Source: Staphylotrichum longicolle
Lineage: Eukaryota; Ascomycota; Sordariomycetes; Sordariales; Chaetomiaceae
Assembly (NCBI GenBank): GCA_019096155.1
Contig: JAHCVI010000005.1
Coordinates: 2,180,468 to 2,244,467 of the forward strand
DNA length: 64,000 nucleotides
Direction of reading: 5' to 3'
Below are positions 1-11,638 of the stretch, in pieces (positions within the stretch are counted from its first letter, which is position 1; every line of letters begins with the position of its first letter). The position numbers and the translations under genes are program-made. The notes under the pieces are model-generated. The model was not told the DNA's origin and searched no databases. It worked only from the letters and a program-made list of their open reading frames with translations.

Positions 1-326
1 GCACAAAACCTTTATAGTTCATCTCTATCGGCTGTTCTTGTATGTATCTTGTGATGTGGTGTCTCCAGGTTGTATGCCCGAAGTTACCAACAGGTTCAGG
101 GAGGCATTACTCCTTCGAAACCCGCACTCCGCCACAGGACCCTGAATGTATAACGATGGTGGATATGTCACTCTACAAGCTTCCCACCCTGGAATGACAC
201 TTTACGCAGTCAAATCTTGAAATGCTGTATCGAAATGTGTGGATTGCGTATGTCTCTGACCTAGTTAGCGGTCGAGCTTTGCGTGACGTCAAGTGGAATC
301 GTGGCATGAAACAACACCACTTGACG

Positions 327-1093
327 CTACCTCGTCACACAAGAAGAGGTTAATGATATGTGCTGAACCATTTCGGTGACCGTCTCTATGTCCTGGTAAA
401 CCAGCCTCGTAAAATTGGGCTTGTCATGAAGATCAAGACATCTGAGCTCGTTGAGCAGGTTGGAGACCTGTTCTTCATGAGCAATATAGGTATTCACTCG
501 ACATTGGGTTGGTAGACAGTAAAGACACCGTAGAATCATCCAGGCAGAAAGACCATTACTTGGGAATAAATCAAGCTCTGGGCTGGCACAAGGCTTTTTC
601 AAGACGTGACAAAAACGACAAGGAGTAAGGGTGTCAACAACACACTGAGCGACTGGCCTCCTAGCTCTCGCCAGTGACATGACCCTTGGATCAAGTTCAA
701 CATCTTTGCGTACAATGCGAATATTGATCAGACACAAGAGGCAAGCATGTCCTCAACAAAGGCTTCCTTTGTCAAAGCCGCACGACTCTGTCGAGGGGTG
801 ACCAAAATCGCATTTGAGCTCAACCACTTCTGAGAGGAGTGGGCTTCCCTGCCTCTACAAGGAACCGAATGCTCGTTTGGCTACGGTATATAGTGATATG
901 AAGTAGTGATTTTGGGCTGATATTGCAGTAACATAAGCTCACTTGGAGGAATCATACCTGGTATTTCTCTAACGTTGCAGCTCTTCGTGATGTCCGGCAA
1001 AAGCCAATCTCGCAACTCCCTGTCGCCTGAATTTGACTGACGGCGTATCTCATACAACTCTTTGCCCTGTCCCCAAACAGCCGCAACATGGAT
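327..1093 (-). CDS. possible split gene of unknown function, 5' end not found
   Basis: This is a tentative two-exon model, exons 958-1093 and 327-751. The first exon reads as a hydrophilic segment containing GDRELRDWLLPDI and ends in phase 1 at a GTATGA donor. The second exon opens in the matching phase after TTGTTGAG and runs 141 codons to a stop. Residues of note are two close cysteine pairs, CLLC near its start and CRFC about 40 residues later, which could bind a metal. The branch site is weak and no start codon was found; an exon upstream of 1093 would be needed. An alternative model starts at an ATG at 1089 and uses another acceptor, giving a different short protein. I recognise no family. 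The phase match and protein-like composition support it, but chance is not excluded. Confidence 0.28.
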
Positions 1094-3865
1094 CTTATCG
1101 TGTTATTTTATAGCAACTTCCTAGTTTGTGTTTCAGTCCTGAGTCAGCTGGGTGGACAAAAGACGAGGGGACTCTAGAAGGGATAACCAGAACAATTCAG
1201 GAAAGGGGATCCAGTCTCCAATGCCATTCTTAAAACAAAACGGAGCAAAGCGAACAATACAATAGTCCTCATAGCGGAATCTTATAAACAGCACGGGTAC
1301 CACGTTCGGTGGTGCGAATGATTCTCAACTCTGAAGTCAGTTGCACGAAGACCCTCATCCCAGTCCAAGACAGTCAATCTCAAGGGTCGAAGACATCAAC
1401 CTCAGCCGTGCGAAAAGAAAGAGAACGGATGAGCCAGCAGCACAAGAACCTCTAGTTCGCAGCCTCATTTGGTGCTCTCAAACGCAGAGCTAACGGCCGT
1501 TTCAGCATTAAAAGGTTAGACAGAAGAGGAGAAAGGGGGTACGTGCCGCCGTGACATCACCTCCTTCTTGACCGGTACCATTTAATACTTGGCAGGTCAG
1601 TTCCACAGCCTGCTTCTCGGGATCTAGTGCTAGCTATGCTTTTAGAATAAACAAATAAGAGGTTTGCTCCTGATTACAGTTTGGATGTTTCGTGTGCCTA
1701 AAGCACCACGCCACGAACCGACTGTTGAGGCGTCAAGGCAAGTCCAACAATTCTTCGGGACCATTTTCAAGACGACATGGCGGGACCCTGGGATATATCC
1801 GTCCGAAAGTACTTTGACCACTGAGCCACTTAAAGCAACGTGCAACCTGCCGACGGATGAGGAGAACCATATCTGGTTGGGACGCTCAGACGATGAGGGT
1901 TATCCGCCAACTACCAAATGCTTGATCCGCTTCATCGTGAGCAGGGTTGGTGCCTCCCGAGATGGCATGATATAGATGCCTGCGTTTTGATGTCAACATG
2001 CAGAGAGTGACACGCAGGGACGGTCGATGTGGTCATGCAACGAACCCAGTTGCCCACCGACACCCATGCTTCCGCATGTACACTTAAAGGAACAAGAACC
2101 CTAAAGCACGTTCAACGGTTGGATGCAACTGGACCAAATCAAAAGACAGAAACTCAAGTCAAACTAGGGCCGAGTCAAGTCACACTAAGCCAAGTCAAGG
2201 CATGTCAAGCCTTGAGACCAGTCAACGGACAGCACGTCATGTTAGTTCAGCAGAGGCCAAGTTAAGCACCAGCAACACAAGTACATTTGCCCAAACACTC
2301 AATATCCAGTCTACCTCCATCACGTCTACGTATGGTCTACCCAGCATCACATCAAGCAGGAAGCTGAAAACGACAAGTCGATGATGACAACCATCAAATT
2401 AACCAAGCTATCTACTACACTATCTACTAAGAATTACAGGCCGAGTCCAAAGCGGACCAAGCCCGAAGCAAGCAAAGCAAGCAAACAAACAAACAACCAC
2501 ATGCCTTCGAGGCACCTCGCCAGAACACAGAAAGGGGTATCGCCAGCCGGGTTACAAAAGTTAGGGTATCCAAAAATGAAAACCAAAGCCCAAACAGGAA
2601 AAGAAACAAGACAAAACTCCATATGATATGACGATGCCCAATGCCCAAGTCAGTGTGTACTGAACCGTCCGTAAATGACCCCCCAGACTTTTTGGTAACC
2701 CTTGCCCATCCATGTGCGAACGCGTGTGTGTGTGTATTCCCCACACTTCCCCAAATCCAGAAAATGCTTCGAACGCTTCGGTGCTGCCAAACGGAAAGCC
2801 AAAAAAACAGACATGCCAAGAGAGAAAAGAAAAGATTACCCCGACGACTTCCCGTCCCGTCCTGCCGAGCCGGTGAAACTCACCGCCAGGAAGGTATCGA
2901 TTAAGAAATTTGCAGACAAAAATGGCCATGGGGAAGGAACGTGTTCGGTCCCCAGCCCGGCAAGGTTGACCAAAAAAGGTGTGGGGGAAAAAAGACCCGA
3001 AAGAGGAAATAAGTTTAGGTGTCGGAGAGAGAGAGAAAAAAAAAATTCGCCCTCGGCACCGACTTGTCCGCGAGGGACTGTGGAAGGCGGGGCCCCGAGC
3101 CGGTAGGGCCGGCGGGCGTTGATCTTCAACCTTGGGCAAGTCCAGACCGGATCTGCCCCTCGGCATGGGGAAAGGGAAAATCCCATTGGTGGACCAGTGA
3201 AAGCTGGGGTTGGGTGTGTCGGTGCGCCTCGGCAATTTGTCGGTCGTCGGGGTGCAGGGCGGTGAAATGTGTTGGGTGTGGATCGGGTGGAAGGCCCGGA
3301 CCACGGGCCGTTTGTGTGTGCACCCACAACCGTTTTTTTGGCCGGCTGGGCGCGAAATCCTTCCCAGGGAATGTGCTTGTTCGGTCGGAATGTGGCCGAG
3401 AGCTCCCGACATGGCCAAGGTGTGCTTGTGCGTTTCGGAGAATTATGGGCAAATTTTTCTTGCTTTTGCCCTGTTGAGCCGAAAAGGATGGTTGATGATG
3501 TCGCTTGTGGGCGACGCCTCGGCAAAAAGGGGCCGAGACAGGGAAGGCCGCTTGTCGATGTCATGGCAATCCGGGGGTGGATCTTGCTTCCTCGGTAGAA
3601 TTTTCGGGAAGCTGCATGTGTGCCAAAACGCCGGATAATCATCGAGGCGAGAGTTGATGACGACTGCGGGCGGTATGAGTCAAAAGTGTATTCATGTCTG
3701 TAGCTGTGTGTTAGCAAACGTCCGTTATTGGCCCGTGGTCGGGATTCTTCGGGTAATGCACCGCTTGCTGGTACCACATGGGGGTGTGTAAGCGGTGCTG
3801 GAACCAGCTTGTGCACTTACCGATCGGGATGTTGAAACTGCTTCTTCGTCCACATGCGCGGGCGC
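1094..3865. other. intergenic stretch, no gene recognised
   Basis: Overlapping open frames on both strands between about 2.4 and 3.8 kb are low-complexity and Pro/Arg-rich, and none resembles a known protein. The stretch contains a cluster of CAAGTCA-like heptamers (see repeat entry), a short AAGC/AAAC run near 2465-2500 and a CT/GA-rich part around 3020-3055. Confidence 0.5.
2154..2212 (+). repeat. cluster of CAAGTCA-like heptamers
   Basis: CAAGTCA occurs exactly three times in under 50 bases, and related AGTCA/GTCAA words are interleaved with it and continue for some bases downstream. This could be a short degenerate tandem repeat or a cluster of protein-binding sites. No gene start is close enough to assign a target. 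Confidence 0.45.
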
Positions 3866-4399
3866 TCACTCGGCCTCGGCGATGGTGGTCATGGCCGAGA
3901 GCTTGCTCTTGGGCTTCTTGGATGACGATGACGAACCGGATCGCCGCTTGCCCCCCTGTCGCCGCCGTTGCTGGTCCTGCTCGGCCTGGCGCCGTCGCAG
4001 CTCCTTCTCCGCCAACGCGATCCTCCGCATCTCGCGCTGGTAGGCCAACTGCTCGCGTTGCAGCTGGAGGAACTGGGCCTCGGTGAGGACGGGCGGTGCG
4101 GGTGAGTGAGCCGGAGAGTTGCTGCCTTGGCTAGAGACGCTGCAAGCATCGTCCTCAAAGACATCCATGAAGAGCTCGTCGTCCGTGATGTATGATGTCG
4201 CCCGCTCCTCCGAGTTGCCGTCCTCGCCGAGAGATGACCGCCGCGGCCACGAGGGGAAGGCGCACTGAACATCGGGTCCCCGTCGCGAGGACGAGCGCGG
4301 TGCGATGTCCATGGGCGAGGACATGCTGTAGGAGCTGCGGGATGTATACGAGTCGAGGGAGCTGCTCGACGAGCTCGACGAGCCGTATGAGCCAAACAT
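3866..4399 (-). CDS. Ser-rich protein with C-terminal coiled coil and basic tail, unknown function
   Basis: This is a single-exon gene of 177 residues starting at the ATG at 4399. The N-terminal 45 residues are almost entirely Ser/Tyr/Arg with an eight-serine run. A central acidic patch (TDDELFMDVFEDD, about residues 72-84) follows. Residues about 105-150 form a Gln/Glu/Arg heptad-like helix beginning LTEAQFLQLQREQLAYQ, then a basic RRRQGGKRRSGSSSSSKKPK stretch that could be a nuclear localisation signal. The mix of disordered head, conserved-looking acidic motif and coiled coil suggests a real gene with a regulatory or scaffolding role. I do not recognise a named family. The long GC-rich region upstream (4400-5000) is a plausible 5' leader. 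Confidence 0.72.
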   Translation of the reverse strand: MFGSYGSSSSSSSSLDSYTSRSSYSMSSPMDIAPRSSSRRGPDVQCAFPSWPRRSSLGEDGNSEERATSYITDDELFMDVFEDDACSVSSQGSNSPAHSPAPPVLTEAQFLQLQREQLAYQREMRRIALAEKELRRRQAEQDQQRRRQGGKRRSGSSSSSKKPKSKLSAMTTIAEAE

Positions 4400-7300
4400 T
4401 TTTGCTGTTATAGCGCGTTCTCGCTCGTGTGGTGACGTAGTAAACCTGGTAGAGCTTGTTGTGGAGCCTGGCGGGTTGCTTGGGGCGTCCTTAGATGGTC
4501 CGATGGTGGTGATGATGATGTAGGTGTTGATGTAAATCTCGGGGGTGCACGAGTCGGCAGAGATGGGATGGAGGACACTTATATCCTCGGAGACCGTGGG
4601 GTGGATGGGGTGCGAAGGGCAAGGGTAAGCGGTCCCAGGAGACAGGATGCCGTGGGGCAGATTAAATGGATTCCGAGGAAATCAAAACGGTAACTCGGTC
4701 GAAGCCTAGCGTGGTCTAGAAAAGCAAAGCAAGGCAAGGTAAAGGGGTGGGGGGGGGGGGGGTTGGACGGGGGCCATGACAACACGGGGGAGGCGGGCTG
4801 CGGCACGCGGAATTTATTATCAAGGTCGTGCCTCGGGGGAAAGGTACTTTGACGGGCCTCGGACGCTGCTGGCCGTCGGCTCGCGCCCGCGGGATGGATC
4901 GTGACTCCCACTAAATTAGCCCACACCCAACCAAACAGGGCTGCCTGGGGGCCAGCGCGCCCAACCGCGACCCCCTTCTCGAATTTTGACGGCCCGGATT
5001 GGTACCCGGCGTTTCCCCCACGCATCCGCTTGGACAAACAGACCTTCTCTTTCCCTCACCGCACACACGGCACGCTGCGAGGGAGAAAGTTGCGGTGTCT
5101 GACCGCCTTCACATTACTCGCATTTCTTTCGCATCAGCAAGTCAGAGCGCACTTCATCCCGTCTTTGCCTCCGGCTGACGCACCCATCAGCTTTGGCCAA
5201 ACATCGGTGGATTTGCCATCGCCATTCGGTCGGACAGCACAAAACGGGGAGCCTATCGCGACGCCGCGCCCCGACACGAGGAAGGAGTCAGCGACTCACA
5301 CCCCGGGGGGCTGAGCTGGGGAAGACCTCATCAAACGATCCAGAACCCAGCGCCCCGGGTTCGCATGGGTGAAAGGGGGTCACAGCGTTTTCCAAACGGT
5401 GCCCTGGCCCCAGGCTGCCGTCTCATGAGGAAAGGCGGCAGGGTCCACGCGCAGACCGATTCGACTTGGCCCCACCGCGGCCCCATTCTCCGTCTTGGCG
5501 AAACGCCAGGACCGTCCCAACTCTCCCATCCCTTCCCCGGATCTTGCTCCCGGGGCCAGACCCCCTGTTACCCCAGCCTGAGCCTGTCTTGCGGCGCCCA
5601 AAGCCATCATCACATTTGCGCCTTGCCGCCTGAAAAGGGCCAGACGCAAGCCGAACAAGAAAAAAAAGAACAGGACCGACCCTGCTCGGGAAAGACACTG
5701 CCTATGACGGGAGGGAGGCGCTGTCGCAAACGCTGCTTTTTGCTTGTTTGTTGGTGAAAATGAAAGTTGGTTTGATTGTCCTGAGTCCTGACTCGGTTGC
5801 TTGCTTCTTGCTTCCCCCCCTGACAGCTTGCTCACAATTGACTTATCACCAACGCACAAACTGGTCTCAGGGCAAACTCGGCGCATGACTGGCTCGGCTG
5901 CCAACAAACCGAAAACCTGCTTGTTCCTTCTCTGACCTTGCCGGCACCGACACCGGATCAAGCGCGCCCGACACGATAAGGACGGAGTCGGCGGAAATCA
6001 GGGTTGGGCCCGCCAACGCGAACAACGAAACAAAACGGCCGCCAACCTGCATTGGCGGTGCAGCGAGGGCGCTGACGTTGGTTTCGGGGGCTTTTCGAAA
6101 TAGTTGCGTGCCGGCGCCCTGCTTCCACTCTCTTGCCAACGCAACAGCCGGTCTTCGCTGTCCAACTCACTCACCGCACTGCGAGGCTTGCAACAAACTG
6201 GTGACGGTGGCATGCAACGTCACCGCGACCCCTCACGTTGGGCACACAACAAGTCTCGTTGTTTTCTTGCTTTCCCGCCCTGCCGCCAAAAAGTTGCATC
6301 ATGTGCGCACGAGAAGCCCATGACGAGACACTGACTCCGAGTCACTGCCCGAATGCACAGTATGACCGTGACGGCCACGCTCGGTGTGTTCCATACCCTC
6401 CGTTACTTGACGGTATCGCCAGCGGGATGAACCGTATCGGGCATGTGGCAGTTTGTAATCGTGAGTGGTTGCATGCAGGAGGGCGCAGCCCTGTCGCAGT
6501 GTAGGGCTGCCTACCTACCCGCCCCGGGAATAGACGCGATATCAACGCAGGCGGATTCCGCCGTGCGGCGTTGAGTCAGATTGGGGGAGCACGACGGCAC
6601 CGATGGCAAGTGTCGCTTACTTCAGCGATATCTCACTGCCTTGCCGCCGACAGAATCATAAGGAAGGACGAGAAGGAACGAGTCTTCCATTATTAATCCA
6701 CGAGGCAAAGCAACAGGTTGGTCGGGGGCCGGACAAGACTGTGTCGGCCGTACATCCACACATCGGCAGCGAGCATGGCCGTCGCTCTGTCAAAACAGCG
6801 GATTCCGGCAGTCGCCCGGTGTGGCTTCCGATATGCTTGCTGCTATCCGTGATTCGCGTCGGTTTACGGGCGGTGTGTAGAGTGTAATAAACGACCGGCC
6901 GAGATGCGATCAGGCCCGTTGCATCCGACACAAACAAGCAGAAATGCCCAAATCCCAAGTCCTTCTCAGGTGTTGTTATCAGGAGCTATCTGACGTAGTC
7001 TCCCCAACCCAAGCGGGAGCCGCTGGCCGATATGGTGTCTCCCAAAGTAAACCGGTTTCCGTCACGAACAGTCCGTCGCTTACAAGTTTCAAGGTGAGTT
7101 GTCCATGACACAACCCTCAAAGTGCTGACCGCTTTTCGTGGGCTCTGACCTCGCTTGAACGGAGCAGCCGACTGGCTGAACTAAGGTATTTGCTGAGACG
7201 GCCCCGGACGGAAGGCGCCAGAGGAGCCGGAAGGCGGGTCCCGCCCGTTAGCGTGGAATCTCCCCCATCTGAGAGCGGGTCCGTTCTCAGGGCTCTCAAT

Positions 7301-10300
7301 CTGGGCTCCTTCCCCAGATTGCCCGTCAAGGTCCCACCGGCACGGTCCAGCCCGCGAAACGCTGGCTTATCAGCGGGTGTTCATCAGAACCCGAGGTTGA
7401 TCCTGATAGAGCTTGCACGCGAAGAGAAGGTGACATGCACAGCAAAGTCAGAAAAGATATCATGTGCTCGTACCCAGCGGGTTATTTATCAAGCGAAATC
7501 TCAAGAATCAAACAGCAGGTCTCTCGCGTCCAGAACCGATAAACCATAACGTTATCGTTTTTGCGTCCAAGGCATTTCGTGATCCGAGCGGGAGCTGACG
7601 CGACCCAAGCTCCTCAGCTCAGGCGCAGGGCTAGCAAAACGGCAGATGGGGAAGCATGGCTGGGATCCACCACCAACCAAGCTGGTGGGACCGTGGGAAG
7701 TCCTCGCAAAGCCGGACGGAAGGGGGCTAATTAGCCAGAACAAAACCTCCTTGCGGCAGGCAAGGCGTTCTTTTTTCTCCCTATTTCTTTTTACCCCCTT
7801 TCACATTCCATATCACACTGCCATCCAACAGTGTGGACATGAGAATGGAATTCTCCGGCCGGGGCGCGGGGATCCGAGATCCGCGCTGCAGTGATCCTCC
7901 CAACAGCCGACGGAAATCGAGTCTCCTGCAGGCGTCGTGCATCCGGAACGCGATAAATCGCACGCAAACACCGACCTGTCGCATTCCACACCCCGTCCCC
8001 CCTTCCCCGGGGAACAATTCCAGCTGAGGGCTGAACCAGGGGGCACAGGAAAGGTGAGAAACCCATGTCCGGGGACGCGACCCGGCAATGCACTGCAGTC
8101 AAAGCGCGGACACGCCATGCAGCTGGAGCTGTCCCAGCAACTCAAAACCCTCGGCCAGGGTGCCCCTGAGACGAGATGAAGGAAGCGGTCCCAAATCTGA
8201 AATCCATGCTCAACCATCCTCCTGGATCATTGGGATCCCGGCACACGGCCACCGGGAGACGCTCCCCGTCCCCACCCAGGGGCCAGGGGACCTCAACACC
8301 CCCCAGACGCGGCCATCTCCTTCCCTTGTCCATGAACTCCATGCTCGTCTCCATGCCCCCGCCGCCGCCGCCGTGGAGACCGCTGCAGATTTCCGCAAGA
8401 GGAGCGAGATTTCTCCCCCGAGGCTGGGCCCCCTTCCTGGACGGGACCCGGTTGCCTCTGTCGGTAAATGAGCGACCCAGACGGACGGAGTCGCGGCGCT
8501 AAACTAATGGCGATGGAGTTTCCATTTTCCTTCTTTTTTTCCACAACCGGCAACGAGTTGCTGTTTTCCCGAGGACAAAGACCCCACTCAGCTAACTGCC
8601 GTTTTGTCGCTATCCCAAAACGCTGGGGCTGGGGCTGGTGCTGGTGGTGTTATCCCCGTATCGTCAAACAACCCCTATGTAAAATGAGAGACCTCAGAAA
8701 AAGGAAGCTCACAATGTCCCGATCGGTGAGGAGCGGCGGCGGGCGGGCGCGTGGGATTGTGGGATGGGCATTTTCGCTGGTTTCGTTTCGGCGTGGGGGT
8801 GGGCAAGCACAACAAGGCAAAGATGGGATGGGCAGCCCCGAGCACACCATCCCAACACGTGGGCGTGAGCGTTGGGATGGGATTGCTGCGGCTGCCGACC
8901 CCACCTACCCGAACTGGCTGCTCGTTTTGGCCCCCCTCTCGCTTGAATGAGGACCGACCGACCTGCCTGCTTCAGCTGCTCCCCCCTCGGTGTCTCTCGG
9001 TGGGTGGGGTGGGGTGGGTTTGAGATGTTTTTACTTTTCCTTCACCTCATTAACCAGGGTTGACCACACTCAACTACCGACCCGAGAACCCCCGAGTTGG
9101 GGGGTTGGTGGATAGAGTGCACGGCATTGTCTCTCGATGATGTTGCTTGTGTGCGGCTGTGTCCTGTGTCGGGAGACGAGGAGCGTGGGTTGCGCTTCTT
9201 TTCTCCCGTTTTTCGTTGGATGGGGTTTCGGGAAGTCCCATCATTCATCACATGTCGCAAGCGCCCTCGTCAGATGGCATCACCCGACCCAGGTTGGGTT
9301 GTATGGGGGTCTAATTCCAAGGTCTGCTGGGTCGCGCAGAGCAGCCCCTTGAGTCACCCTCCCCCCCGCGACATCGTGCTCGCGGAACATACCGGCATCG
9401 CGTAGTCGTGGGTTGGGAGGGGTCAAACAAATGCCTCCGCCGGTGACCTGCTTGTGAGTCTCGACGTGCTGAAATCAAGGCAGCTCGTTGCGCGTCATGC
9501 TGGGCTTGCGCGAGGTGAATGGGTGACGGCGGCCTCCCGAGTCCTCACAGGCTAAAGCTCAGCCGTTGTGGCCGTCGCGAATGGGCTTATCGTGCTTCGC
9601 CTTTGAAGCTTGATTGGAGTTTCGCCTAGGCAGCCGAGGGGGGCTGTTGGGCCTCGCCAAGCTCGTATCAGCCACTTCGGGCGAGCCCCGAGATAACCCT
9701 CCGGCCTTGTTCGGCGCCAGCCCCGGGAGGTGGAGCCCGGACTCGGAGGGAGGTGGAGCCCCAACCACTTACACACCTGGAGAGGCAGAGAGGATGCGCT
9801 GCCTTTGTCGCCGACTGGACTGAACCGCTCCTGTCGTCTCGTATGCAATATATTTGGCCCAGAGACTTATGAATCCCGTCTTATCACTGCGGCTGACACC
9901 TCACAACGCTCGAACAGGCGAGTCGAGCGACAAACTGGCCACCACCATTCGCCCACTCTCTCCGTTTCCTCCGTTCTGCGTTCTGATGGGCACGCGAATG
10001 GGCGCTTGGAACAGGTGCGCTGAGCCACCTTTGGAATGACTCACTGGCGTCCATCGAGGAATGACAGATCATTCCCGACGCCTTCTCGAGGCGAGACAGA
10101 CTCTCCCTGCTGCAGTATCGTCTGGTAAACCGGAGGCAGGCGGCAAGACGCAGTCTCGAGTCGAGCTCTGTGTCGCCTCTCCCTTTTGTGTGATGGGCCA
10201 TGCAGAAGCGAGTCAGCCCCTTTGAGCGCGCACGCCTGAGTGATCACCCAACCATTGGTCAAACACCGTGACCACCACACGCGAGATGCCGCGTGATATT

Positions 10301-11071
10301 GGACGGTGCACCTTGTGCGCGCAGCTTGGGATCCTCCTACTTTTTGGCTTGAGAGAGGGGGGAAGGGTTGTAGCCGCGCTGAAACCAGAACAAACGTGAT
10401 CAAATCGATATGCGACCCTTTTGAAGCCACACCCCTCCATTAAGATCGCGGGGTTGCATTCTTGGCCACTTATTGGTGGTCTTCGAGTCTGGGACGGCAC
10501 ATTCTGAGGAGAGAGAGAAGAGGTGTGCTTCGTATTGCGATGCTCAAATCTGAAGCTCATGCTCCGAGGCTTATGCAACGTCGCGTTTTGGGATTGTCGT
10601 TGCACATATGTTGATCAGGATCGCCTTTGCAGGAGCGTGATGCGATCGAGATCGATCCCAACCTGTGATTGGAGATCGGAGGTTTTCTGCCATGGCTCGG
10701 GAGGTGGTATTGTTCTCCACTGGCGCTCTCGGTGGTGTGGCATTCATCAAGGCAGGTGGTGGACGGCAGCGACAGGATCTCAAGCGGCACTGCATGAACA
10801 TGTGCTCACCTTCCCCTGTTGCTTGGGTGAAGGCGAGACAATGTTTACAGACGCTCTCAAACACCCCTTGGGAATAGGGGTAACACCACTGCGCCAATGA
10901 CCAACGTGAACTTTGTACGATTGAACTACCTAAACATGCTCAGACGACAACAAAACATGTGATGTCTTCCCGTGAGGACGGCAGTTGCTTGCATCACTTC
11001 CCCCAAGCCCGAGAAGACCAGAAGAGGAAGTCTCTGATCAATGGGGAGTGAGCGGGAGTACAGCGAGACCA
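4400..11071. other. 6.6 kb stretch without a recognisable gene
   Basis: All open frames here are short, overlap each other on both strands and look like shadows of GC-rich DNA. A 14-base G run sits at 4749-4762. I see no tRNA, no transposase and no terminal repeats. The part next to 4.4 kb is probably the promoter and 5' leader of the Ser-rich gene; the rest could hold non-coding transcripts that cannot be recognised by eye. Confidence 0.5.
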
Positions 11072-11638
11072 TTAGACATAGTAGTAGATCTTCTTGCAGC
11101 TGTGGGATCCGCCGTAACTGGCGCCGCTGACCTTGTTGTCCTTGTAACCGGCAAAGCTCCTGTACCCGTTGGAGCCAGACCTATCCAGAGGAGACACACT
11201 GTCAGCTGGAGGAGAAAAAGTATCACGCCTGGGGCAAAAGTCTTACCCAACCGAGGTGTAGTCGGCCTGAGACTGAGCGTTGGCCGGAATGTTCCAGCTA
11301 AAAGTCACGCCCGATGGGAATGTGCAGCTCTGCGGGCCGCCCTCCCAGATGTGGTACTGCCCAGAGGTACCCGACACGGACTTGACGCAGGCATCGTTGG
11401 AGGGAATGTTGTAGCCGAGGGAGCTGCAATCAGCGTCGTTGGCGCAATACTGACCACATTCATTAGTTTAGACAGGCCAGGTATCTGAAGGAGGTAGTCC
11501 ACGCACCGCAACAATGGAGTACCAGGTCTTGGGAGCACCAGCGGCGCCAAAGGGACCGCAATTGAAGAGATGGACTCCCTCGCCAAAGACGCCCTGGGCA
11601 AGGAGAGCCGCGCCAACGATAACTTTGAGACCGAACAT
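11072..11638 (-). CDS. small secreted six-cysteine protein
   Basis: The model has three exons, 11507-11638, 11247-11449 and 11072-11180, with clean GT/AG sites and a 147-residue product. The start at 11638 gives an obvious signal peptide, MFGLKVIVGAALLAQGVFG. The mature protein has six cysteines, at about residues 27, 46, 52, 65, 86 and 140, an even number suited to three disulfides. It is rich in Gly, Ser and Tyr, and its last residues are IYYYV. It is probably exported to the medium or cell wall. Size, signal and cysteine content are effector-like or typical of secreted orphan proteins; no catalytic motif is visible and I cannot name a family. The two introns in such a short gene and the absence of frame damage argue that it is expressed. 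Confidence 0.8.

Noticed and set aside
2836..3816. Long minus-strand frame of 326 codons and overlapping frames
   Set aside because: Composition is Pro/Arg/Thr-rich, several overlapping frames of similar length exist on both strands, and no domain is visible. Long open frames are common in GC-rich DNA.
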